Of a stretch of DNA of 64,000 nucleotides, positions 41,101 to 53,685 are shown piece by piece. A program made the translations under genes and the position numbers. The notes beneath the pieces are model-generated. The model was not told the DNA's origin. It was given only the letters and a program-made list of their open reading frames with translations, and did no database searches. The DNA lies in NCBI GenBank assembly GCA_032622095.1, contig CP136062.1, positions 140,078,351-140,142,350 on the forward strand, written 5' to 3'. This DNA is from Siphonodentalium dalli (Eukaryota > Mollusca > Scaphopoda > Gadilida > Siphonodentaliidae). Position 1 is the stretch's first letter. Each line of letters begins with the position of its first letter.

Positions 41101-44100
41101 CGTGGAAGTTAATGTAGACATGTAGATGGGAACGAGTCATTTTGGGGTCATTCGGCCGAAAAACATGGCCGTCTGCAGCCATCTTGTATTTTACTCTTTG
41201 CATGACTAAATCCTTTGGCTCGAACTACAGGTCGTACCTTTAATCAGATCATCATGAAATTTGTCATGGATGTTGATAATGACATGTAGATGGGAACGAA
41301 TCATTTTGGGGTCATTTGGCCAAAAAATATGGCCACCAGCAGCCATCTTGGATTTTACTCTTTGCATGACTAATCTTTTGGCTCAGGCTACAGGTCGTAC
41401 CTTTGGTCGGATCATTATGAAATTTGTCATGGCTGTTGACATTGATATATTGATGGGAACAAGTCATTTTGGGGTCATTCGGCAAAAAAACATGGCCGTG
41501 AGCGGCCATCTTGGATTTCAATATTCAATCCATTAGCACAGACTACAGGCCGGAGTATTTGTCTGATCATCATGAAATTTGTCGTGGAAGTTAATATTGA
41601 CATGTAGATGGGAACAAATAATTTTGGGGTCATTCGACCATAAAACATGGCCACCGGTAGCCATCTTGGATTTTACTCTTTGTATGACTAAATCATTAAT
41701 CTCTTGATATTGATCTACTAGATGGAAGCTATCAAATGTTTTTGAATTTCATTGGAAAACATAGCCATCAGCAACCACCTTGGATTTTACTTTATATATC
41801 TCTTCATGTTGATAATCTAGTATTACTCAGACCTTTCAACTTTCCGCATTCCTAATCGCTCCATTGACTGTAACACATGAAATTATTCCCTTTCCAAGTT
41901 GAGCTAGTGTCATTGACACTTTAAAATTCCTTTTGTCTTTCATTATATAGGGAACCAGAATATTGCAACAGCGAAGATATTAAATATGTTTTAATAATTC
42001 AGGTGATCATGACAACAGTATCAATTTGGATACCTGCAGCATTCCCATGTACTAAGTTCACATGTATACAAGGAGAGACTGGAAGCGTCGTGTAAGTTAT
42101 CCTCTTGTCATTACAATATGAAATTCTTCTGTTTTATGTCTCTGTAAATACAGAATTATAGGCTGAGCATTTCTACTGAATGATATGTTTACTAATCCCA
42201 GTTATGACAAAATTACAATTATTATACCCCCCGCAACAAAGTTAGGGGGGTATACTGGAATCAGCTTGTCGTGCCGTCCGTCTGTCCGTACTGTCCCTCC
42301 GTCCGTGGACACAAATTGTCCGGAGTTTTTCTCAGTCGTTTTCTGATAAATTTTCGTGAAACTTGGCACAGACATCAACCACCATGGGAACCTGTGCACC
42401 TGCGATTATGACGTCTGTCGGACTTTTTTTGGTGGAGTTATCCCCCCTTTTTCGACTTAGAAAATGTTTGCAACATGTATAATTTTTTCCAAGCTTTTAT
42501 TCCTACATTTATAGGTCAATGTTTTTGAATCTTGGCACTGATATTTAGTAACATGGGAACCTGTGCACCTGCGATTATGATGTCTGTCTGACTTTTTTTT
42601 GTGGAGTTATTCCCCTTTTTTGACTTAAGAACATTTTCACAACATGCATAATTTTGTCCGAGCTTTTATTCCTACATTTTTCGGTCAATAGGTTTAAGAT
42701 TAGGGTTAGGGTTGTGCACCTGCAATGGGAACTGTTATTTTATTATTTTAACTAAATGTTCACTGACATGTGAAACATCTTAGTATTTTAAAAACACGGG
42801 GGTATCCTTAGTCCCATTGGGACAGTCCCACCTCTAGTTGTATCAGGAGAGAAAATATAACTCAATAACTCTCTGTTTACTAAATACTAATTGATGAGTA
42901 GTTTCCTTAGATACTGTTCAGATAATAAGTCATGATCAAAAAGAATTTCCTGGCTAGTCAATTCATATTTATCTTGGAATCAGCTCATAAAAGTCACCCA
43001 AATCATTTATTCTCGTGCTAGGACTTTCACTATAGTCAAATACATTATTAAGGAACAGGTATTAACTAAGATATATATTTTATCACATAATTAACCCACA
43101 AAACCAGCTTCATAATTATTGGTAAGACACACGAGTAATATTAGTGCATGCGATGATGTCACACCATTATTTAAATGACTTGGGATCGCTGAAGTTTATG
43201 ATTGTTGTTTACGATGAATACTTCGTGTTGCTTCGCGTTTATTTGACAATGTGATAAAAGGTATCTCAAACTCGTTCTATTTTGTACGTAATTTATCAAC
43301 CTTATCCACCATATTCTATTTGAGCTTCGGTAAACCTCGGCTCAAATCAACTCGGTTGATAAATTCCGTATAAAATAGAAACTCATGCGAGATCCTCTAT
43401 ATCTAAATTATTTTTTGTATATATGGATTCCTGTCAGAATAACAAATAGTTCCCAGGTTTTAAACTGGTGGAATATAAGGTCTACAGGTTAATTCAAAGT
43501 AGAGATTCATGGCATGCTCTAGCAGAAAGGATGAATAAGTTTATCATAATATAATGACAAATAAGCACATGATCGAACACACTTTTTATTTGGTGCAGGT
43601 GATATTTATCACAGTAATAGGAATCATCATAAAACCAACATCATAATAAGTATAACTGACTGTACATGTAATGACCTTTACAGTTACAATTGCTACAATG
43701 ACACGAGAAACCCTCTGCATGTTGAACCAGCTGTGAAGCGTTATCATTGTCCTGTTGGCGATGTCTGGAAAAAACCTAACAACCCTGACACATATGTCAC
43801 AAACGGCACTTATAATGAACGTAAGTTCACTGCTCTGAAGTTTCAATAGGTAAATCAGACTATCTAGCTATGTTTTTGTCTTTGATTCCAATCAGGCTAG
43901 ATATTAAAGAAATATATACATGGCACATCAGCGTATTTTTTGAAGAGTTATACCACAAAGAAACTGGTTGGTAAAATTTGAATATACATGCCGACTGTAA
44001 TTGGAATGTGTGATTTTGTTGATATTAAGAGAGCGTGACATGCAGATTTTAGAATCAGAAACGCACTATACAATAGTCCAAATTTTATCCTCTTGTGGTA

Positions 44101-47100
44101 TAATTTTCCACCAGAAAGCTTCTAAGTGTAACGTAAAAAATTATGTCACTATTAAAGCTGACTCATTTTCTTGGTCATTTTTGACAAGCAAAAAGTCTGA
44201 ACTTTTCAAAGCAATACTGATGAAACAGAATGGCAGCATGGAAGTGTCAAAATGGCAAACTTTTTCCCATGTAGTCATTGCACTAATTTTTCCCCAGAAT
44301 ACATACATTGAGTACTTGAAATAATTCTGTATATTAATTTGCTATTGTAGAAATATGTTCATACAAAGAATGCAAATCTGTGTTTAGATGTACAGTAATG
44401 CCCTAAATAATCAACTCCTTAATGACAGCAGAATTGAGAGCTTTCCGATGAATGGCAACAAGCCATATTTCCGACTAAATCCTGAAAAATTACCCATAAT
44501 TCTGCTGTGGTTAAGGAGTCGATTATTTAGGGCATTACCATATAAAAGTGTATTTTTACTCAATTTTCAGTTGCTTCCCTGCTGTTTGGGACAGCAGAGG
44601 ACGCAGTGAAGCATTTGTTCTCTCGAGACACGCACCTCCAGTTCAGCTACTCCAGTCTGTTTTGTGTGCTTCCGTTCTATTTTATAATGGTAGTGTGGGC
44701 TTCAGGGACATCGATCTCATGTGGTATACTGGTGCCTATGCTGTAAGTATCATTATGGACATCAAGTTATACTCAAACGAACATCACTTGTTCTTGTGCC
44801 ACTGGAAGAACTCACTTATAAGACTAAAGTATAGCATGTTTTGTGAGACAGCATTGTGTTTTTCTGCATTAATCTATACACAGTTGGCCTTTGTTTTGAT
44901 TGCTTTTGCCTACCATCATCCAATACATGACGTCATTGTTTGCATACAAAACTATATTCTAATGATTACATATGGCACTGTTTTTGTACGAGAGCTGTAC
45001 ATTTTGTTTGATGTTGTATTTTTTATGACTTCAATTCATCTTTTTGGGACATATAGACTCGTAGAAATGTCGCTCAGGTATATATCGACCCTTTTTTATA
45101 CCGGGAAAAATTAAATAGTGAATATTATTACGTGTATTTTGGAGCATATGCAACCATGTGGCTTTAATTTATAAAACATTCATTGTTGTATTTATATGAT
45201 GTATGTTGAAAAATAAAATATACTTTAAGTCATTGTTACACCAACCAACTGGTATTGTCCTGTGTTTAGTCACATGCGATGCTTCCTGTTACACTTTGAT
45301 TAACTTGATACATTTATTAATTAAGTCATCTCCAGAAAAGCCAGTGGTCGCAGGAGATTGTTATCGCTGAATTGACAATGATGATAACTGAATGCACTAA
45401 CCATATTTATATCTTATATATGCATACATATTTTACATTTGAGTATGGGGGATATAAAAATTGGTTCCATCATTCCGGCCGTCTGGATTTGTCCATTTAC
45501 AGTAATGCCCTAAATAATCAACTCCTTAACCACAGCAGAATTATGGGTAATTTTTCAGGATTTAGTTGGAAATATGGCTTGTTGCCATTTATCGGAAAGC
45601 TCTCAGTGAGAGCTTTCTGATGAATGGCAACAAGCCATATTTCCGACTAAATTGTAGAAAGACACCATTTCGATCACTCTTTTTGGTTTAAATTAGTATT
45701 GCATACATAATCAGTGTTCTGTCATATGTGAGGAAGGCGCACGCAGTTTCTTATTTGAGTCGATTTGTTTCGCGCATGCGCATAGGATAAAATGATAAAT
45801 GTATGGATTTTTGTGAAATGATACAATCACATCAAGGATCTCCATAGTACATAAATTTGCGTTATACAGCTGCACTTTTTGACATTGCACCAGAGTAGTA
45901 CTGTGGAAATGGGTTGCATGGTCACAATACCATCTAGTCCGATCTACTTGCGCATGCACATTACAAACACGTGGTCAAATCGTGCATTATTAAGCAATTA
46001 TGTAAAGTTTAAGACTCGTGGCACCATTTGAACATGACCATCACCTTGCCCTATAGACGATGTCTAAAACGGGACGTAATGCCATTGAATGCACAGGGAA
46101 GTGGTCTCATTCGATCAATTGGGCTATATGCTTAGCAACCATTGATACCGTTAAATACAAACTACATGTAGGTTTAATCTTCTGACCTGATGTATCTCCA
46201 GTTTCACAATAGGGTATTGACTGCATAGAAAATGCTGTTTCTTAGCACTGAATTATACGACGTTATAAGCTATAATTGCATTATACTTTCAGTTCCGGGT
46301 AGTTGCTTAGAAACCGTTACCAGGTAGTGATCGTGTGGCAAAGTATACCGTTCTAAAAAATTACACAGTGGCCCATGGGAACATACCTGTAGCACCATTT
46401 GAACATAACCATCAGCATGTGCATGCCAAGAATGTCTAAATTGGGGCATAATACAATTGGATTCACAGGGCAATGGTGTCATTCGATCATTTGGGGTTTT
46501 TGCTCAGCAACCGTTGCTACCCTTAAATACAAGTTAGGATCAGACTTCTGGCCAGATATATCTCAAATTTCACAATAGGGAGTTGACTGCATCAAAAACG
46601 CCATTTCCTTGGGCTGAATTACGATCGTAAAAGCTATAATTGTATTTTACTTTCAATATCGGGTAGATGCCTAGCAACCGTTACCAGGGAGTGACCAAGT
46701 GGCAATGTAACCAGATCGTAAAATAATCAGTGGTCCATGGGGAACATACATCTAAAGTTTCAGAAATGTGACACCACTTGAACATAAACAACACCATACA
46801 TCTAAACACTGGCCACAATATAAAAAATACCACTGGGAGCCCAGGGTCAGGGTGTCGATCATTGTGGGGAGCCAGGGTTCAAAGGGTTAATAATAGACCA
46901 TTCCAATGTATACGTTTATAGTTGATTGGAGAATCCATTTAGTAAAGAAAGGGTTAACCCTTTGAGTGCCAGGTCGATTTTTGTATCAACCCATATACCC
47001 TGTGCCAATGCATTCTCTTATATATGCGAGTCGACCATAGGTCGCCTCGCATATATAAGAGAATGCATTGGCCTAACATTTTTATTTTTTTTTTTATTTT

Positions 47101-50100
47101 TTACAATTTTAATAATTTATTCTTATATTCTTTACCAGACCTATTTTGTAGGTTTAGGGCCGATGAGATCGGCCCCTGGCACTCAAAGGGTTAAAGGCAT
47201 ATACTTTATTTGAAATGACCAAAATTGGTCTTAACAAGTGCATCACACAGAGTATAACCCTGCAAAGGTAGCTTTCTGCTGAGGTTTATTAATTATCTGC
47301 AGTAGGATCATCTCTTTTGCAGTATGATTGGAGCTTTGTATGGAAGGATAATCGGTCTGCTACTGATAACCTTATTTGGTATTCACTCTGACCCGGAAAG
47401 CTATTGGGTTTGGTTGGATCCCGGTGCCTTCGCTCTGATTGGTGCTGCATCATTCTTCGGTGGAGTGACACGACTCACGTTGGCTACGACAGTCATCATG
47501 GTAAATAGTCACATATCTGCACAACAAATAATAATAATGCTAATCGATGCATTTATATGAGCGCATCAGGATTAGCATACTGACAATACTCATCGATCCT
47601 CGACCCATCGATCTTCGACCGGGTACGAGTTAATGGATGAGTTCCCTGCAACAACTGCAGTATGAGATTGCTTGCCAAAGGCAACCAAAACAATGTTTGC
47701 TGTTCAATGGCAGAGAGTGGGATTCAAAGTTATAACATTTTCAAACATCAAGTTACAAGTCGAACTACCGTGCCAATAGTTTCTTTTAAAATTAAATGCC
47801 AGTGTGAGTAAAACCAAGGCTGATTCGGTCTCATTTTCACAGGAATCTTAGTCAATATTTTATTCTAAAATACATCATCTCATAGCTATGAAAAAACTCA
47901 TACTGGAATGATGTGCCAAGGTTATCAAGAGATTATAGCTCTGCTAACATAATATTATAGTACTTTGGTACAGTAATGCCCTAAATAATCGACTCCTTAA
48001 CCACAGCATAATTATGGGTAATTTTTCAGGATTTAGTTGGAAATATGGCTTGTCTCAGTGAGAGCTTTCCGATGAATGGTAACAAGCCATATTTCCAATT
48101 AAATCCTGAAAAATTACCCATAATTCTGCTGTGGTTAAGGAGTTGATTATTTAGGGCATTACTGTACTGTACATTGGAAGGGCAACGGAGTAGGATCTAA
48201 AAGGCTTTTAACCCTTTCTATGTTAAATACTCATTGGCGAGTAGTTATCCACGGGGAAATGTTCAGATAATAAGTTCAACAAACAACCATAGGACGTGTG
48301 TCAAAGTTATTATCTGAACATTTGCCTCCAATAAATAGGACTCATTCTGTACTCACATACTGTGCTTATTTTTCCTGAAAACCCCTCCAAATGAATAATA
48401 GACCATTCCAATGTATACTTTTATAGCTGAGTGAGAAAATACATTTAGAAAAGAAAGGGTTAATTAATTGAATAAATTAAAAGATATGTCTCCGAATAAA
48501 AACATTGTTTTGTGTGGCATAACAAACAGTTGTGAGTGTATATGCTATGTTTGGTCATGATGTGTATATACACTCAGGCCTCAAAATATGGCGCTGGTCA
48601 TTTGCAGATGATGAGTTTAGTGACGCTATCCTGCACAGTGGGCTAGCATCACTAAATTCACCCTCTGGGGACCTCATTCTACTTAGGCCTGATCTTCTCT
48701 GGAAAGTATCTTTATTATGAAATTAACAAGCGTTTTATTTAGAAACATCTTTAGAAAGTTTCTTTTTCTTTTTTAGTTTTGGTTCTCTATATCCCAAATT
48801 AGCAGATGACACAATGCATAATCGAGCCTGCTTTGCGGGGTAGCATCACTAAATTCTCCCTTTGGGGACCTCAGTCTGCAAATGACCAGCACCATATTTT
48901 GAGGCCTGCAAACACATGAATTATTCTTTATGCACTCGACCTGTTTTGTCCAGATGGAGCTTACTAATGATGTACAGGTGTTACTGCCTGTTATGGTAGC
49001 GGTGATGGTAGCTAAGCTCGTTGGCGATTTCTTCACTCATCCAGTGTACCATGCACTACTGGAATTAAAATGTATCCCATTTCTGGAGCCCGAGCCAAAG
49101 GTCACGATTGACAAGAAGCTGTAAGTTATTCTGGACAATACAGTAATTTAATAGCCTAGTTTACAAATCCATCCTACAACTTTTTTCCCAAAATTGCTGA
49201 ATATTGTGAACAGGGTTCGCGCTGGCCCAAAATTCCCAGGTACCAACACTGTTGCCAATTGCATTAATTTTTGAGCCACTTTATATTCTCTGTTGCCACT
49301 ATGTTTTGGTGCCACTTTTGAATTGGGTATTTAAAAAAAAACATTTCAGCATTTCGAAATATTCGTTTTGGCGAACATGCAGCTTTTTGTGGCATTCTCG
49401 CGGCATCACACGTAGTATGATGCTCCGTTTAGGCGATGTAGCACACGAAGATGTTAAATCACCAATTTATTTGGACTATCGGCAATGTCTGAAGAAATCA
49501 GTAACATTCTTCATATGCATTGTTGCCGAAATCTGTCTTACCCTTATGATGCATATTTGCTGAATGTCGCAGTATGTGAAGCCAAGTTACGATTTACGAA
49601 GGACATATTTATGATAATTTATCTACTATCAAACACATTTTAGACTTAAGGAAGGCCTTCGAAGAAATTCAAAACCCATTCGCCCCAGCGATATAATAAG
49701 TCGATGTGGACATAAGCCGCGAATCTATTTTAAGCTTTCAATTAGGACCCAAATTATCTATGTCGCGACCGGATATCAATGTGTGTTTAATTGTTTCTGA
49801 CCGATTGACTGCAAGCTTTAATATATGCCCAATGTGTATCAATTGCAAAAAGCGAGTTGCCAATTTTTGTAGCAAATCAGGATTTTTATGGTGCAAATTC
49901 ATTTTTTTATAGCAATTTGCTAAATTGGCAATCGGGAGCACGAACCCTGATTGTGAAAATATTTAGCTTTTTTATGCCTGGTTTATGATCATGTTAGCAA
50001 TATTACTAAGTGAAAACTATTGGATTTCAGACATACCTAAACTGGAATATTGTATCTCACGTGACTTTGTTATTGAAATCAAGCTTTCCGATTGGTTGGC

Positions 50101-53100
50101 TACTCGACTCTATTAGTCGTAGTTGTATACTACGCCTTCAAGTCTCTCCCATCGTGCACTATGCATATGTAGTTTTGACTACTAAAAATAGTAACGAACA
50201 CTACATCAAACTTTGTTCTGAAACTACTTGTTATTTCGCCGCTGATCCAAATTAAAGCTTCAGTAAGGCGAACATCAATTGTCTGAACTTAGTAAAAGTT
50301 GAAAATAGTAGTTTCCTACTGCTAAATCAAAATTACAAAGGTTTTCTCTGGAGTCCCGTTGCGTTTCCTAAGTTCACGATACCCCATTCCTATACCGGTA
50401 ACACTAAAACGTGTGATCGGTTGCCGTACCCGAACAACTAATAAAATGAACCGAGAATACAATTTGCCGATTACAGCTTGTTTTAGCTGTCTCTTGTAAA
50501 TAAATAATACCCCTATGCTGTATACTAAGCGTTGAAAAAACACGCTACTGCAGATTTTCATGGCCCAATAACACCAATCATACGTTCATGATTTGGGTAC
50601 ACTTTTTTTTGTGGCCGTAAATTCTTTGCTTCCGATCAGAGTCATGTGACCGCTCGGTTCGAAAATAATCAAGAATTTCGCGGCTCAATTATTCTGATAG
50701 TTCCGTGTACAAGAGCGACTTATACTAATAAATGACCAAATTTAATACATTCTTCGTTCGTCCGGGCACCAATTAAGAGTGGGTAAGTGGTTGAAATGTG
50801 TTGACATTGGTCTAAATGTTCTTGAGTTTGGTCACTGGTCACCACAGGCACAGGTCGGGCAATTCTTGAACAGTATTAAACATGTAGCATAGTATATGTA
50901 TGTTGTTAACCGCCAATAAACTGAAAATATATTCTTTGAAATTGTGGCCAGTATTAACCGATTTGGTCACACTCTACCACCAGTAGTAGTCTGGAATCTG
51001 CAAAATTAATATGTTATATTGGAAGGTTTTATTTCAAATCATACATATATTTATCATATGATCACTGATTTTCAAACGTAACAAAAAGGAACAGCAGAAA
51101 TTAATGACTGACACAGTTTTTTGCAAAAAAAACAACAAAAACAGTTTTTAAAAAAACAGGAAAACAAACATGAAAAATAAACAAAATAGATAAAGATTTA
51201 CAACAAAAAAAACAACAAAGTTCAACAGGAAAAAAAACATTGAACAAAAAACACAGGCATAATTAAAAAAAAACAACAAACAAACAGGTGAAAAAGTTTA
51301 ACAAAAACAAACAAACAAACCTGAACAAAGGGGAATTTAAAAAAAAATTATTAAATGACAAATTTACAATAAAAAAAACAACAAACAGGCAGGCAAAGTT
51401 TAAAAAAAAACAAGAAAAAACAAAACAAAATTACAACAAAAAAATTAATTTAAAAAAACTAACAAACCTGAACAAAGGGGAATTTAAAAAAAAAGTTTTT
51501 TTTTAAACAGGAAAACAAACATGAAAAATAAACAAACAATAAATAAACATTTACAACAAATAAAAATAATAAAAAAAACAACAAAAAATAATTAAAAAAA
51601 ACAACAAACAGGCAGCCAAAGTTTGTAAAAAAAACAGGAAAAACAAACATTGAAAAAAAAAATAATTACAAAGAATTAATAAAAAAACAAACAAACAAAC
51701 ATACCTGAACAAAGCAGGGGGGGGGGGTCGGAAAAAATTTCCAGGCACGTATGATGATTTTTTTTTTTTCCAGCCTCGGACCACCCACCCACCCAATTTC
51801 TTCAGTTTCCGGCCTTTTTTTTCCAGGCAATTTTGGACACCCACCCTTTTTTTTCCATTTCAGGAATTTTTTTCCGGTCAGTTTTGGACACCCACCCCCC
51901 CTAAATTTGAGAAAATTATCAATTGAGCAACCAAATAGCTGATTATCCATTATCCCTGATTATCCTGCATTATCCAGCATTATTAGGCTTTAACCATGAA
52001 GATATATGAACCATGAAATAAAAATGCAATATTGTATAAGAACAATTCAAAATACAGGAGTTTGACTGAGTTTGCGGCAACTGTCTGAGAACCGTCTGTC
52101 ATAGTTTATTGCGCGATATTTTAATAGAACAGTGCATAATGAAGATAACGATACTATTTGAATTTATCATATAAGTGTCATTAAAGGTACTCAACCCGTA
52201 AAGAGGGTCCCCATCTCAACAGATTCCAACAACAACAATCCGATCGGAGGGTCCTATATTACTATTTCTTTGGCTTTGGGGGTAACAAATATTTGATTCG
52301 AGTCGAGGAACCCATCAAACAAAGCTCAGAGTTATTAGATATTGATTTTTGAAATTTGTTATAAACTCGAGATGAGTACTGCTAACTGCCGTAATCTGCT
52401 CTGGATGTGTTCTCCAAATCTATTCAAACAGACAAGGATGGATAACTCTAAAATCAAGTGGCAATTTTGACTGAGTTCTGGGCCAGATAGTATTCCCGAT
52501 AATGAAAAATAATAGATTTTTAAAATCGATATCTAACAAATCTGAGCTTTGATGGGTGACTTCCTCGACTCGAATCAAATATTTTTGACCCCCGAAGCCA
52601 TTGAAATAGTAATTGAGAGGAGTTTTATCGGGTTGAGTACCTTTAATCAAGAAATGTTTCAACATAATCACAATTCTAGCGATAGGCAGAATGCCAAAGT
52701 TTTTATTAACATTCATTTTCATAATATATAGTCATATGATCTAGTCACATAATCAGATTTGAGTATTCTACAGACTACATGGTACAACACATTTCAGATT
52801 ATTTTATATTTTGATATTTGCTATGTGATTTATTGCTTGAACCAAATTGTTTATCAACACATGTGGAAATACAACTGTTCATCCCAGTTCAAAGAATAAT
52901 GCTTATTCCAAACATTATAGCCATGATATACCCGTATGACTCTTCTCGGGGCATCTCAGAAACCAGAACTGAGGAAACATGTTATAGCGTGTAATGGCAT
53001 GCTGGTAGCCACTGCCTGAAGTATTAGGCTTCGTAATAATTGGGAATAACATATGGATAGATAGCCCAATCTCACTTCTTTTTTGCTCACGATATCAGTG

Positions 53101-53649
53101 ACGATAAAATCTTTGTTACTGTGATTAACATTAAAAGCTGATCCACATTAACTTGGAAAACAATTTGAAATTGTTCAAGCTGGCCCGGCTGGCCTTCAAT
53201 TTATATGTTAAGATTTTATGTTTTACGTTTTCAAAAGTCTATTTTATTCCATTATTTATTATATCTTTATTTCCATGTCACATATGGTCAAGTGTCCTTT
53301 CATTTTATTGCTTATTTTCAGCTGAGTTTTGAATAGTTATTCTTATTTTGTTGTATCAGTAGATGGAATCCTGATTAAATTTTATTTTTTATCAATAGCG
53401 CAGTTTCTTGTTCTATCAAGTTGAATTTGGGTTATTGTTGGCCATTGTGCAACTGATCCAACTTCTGATAACCTCTATATATAGTATAGCATTGCTATTA
53501 TCTATATATGACCTGTTTCTGTTCAAAACACATAAAAATAAGACCCAATAGCAGAAATGGAAGAAAAAAATTTGAACATGGAAAAAAATGCTTTTCGGAC
53601 CCGAGAGACACCCACCCACCCCATCATACATGCCTGGAAATTTTTTCCG

Positions 53650-53685
<36 letters not shown>

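Noticed and set aside
41261-41536. 91-codon frame with repeated MxWxRI and NMAVSGHLGF-like words
   Set aside because: It is the translation of the 160-bp tandem units of the element at 40,799.
44548-45114. 188-codon open frame overlapping exon i
   Set aside because: It is in a different frame from the conserved ClC sequence, runs through the exon i donor into intron, and has no recognisable domain.
49252-49563. 103-codon frame inside the hAT-like element as a transposase
   Set aside because: It is too short, hydrophobic, and lacks the BED finger and hAT dimerisation features; more likely chance.
51288-51950. Lys/Asn-rich and Phe/Leu-rich open frames
   Set aside because: They result from the A/C-rich low-complexity tract and its complement.
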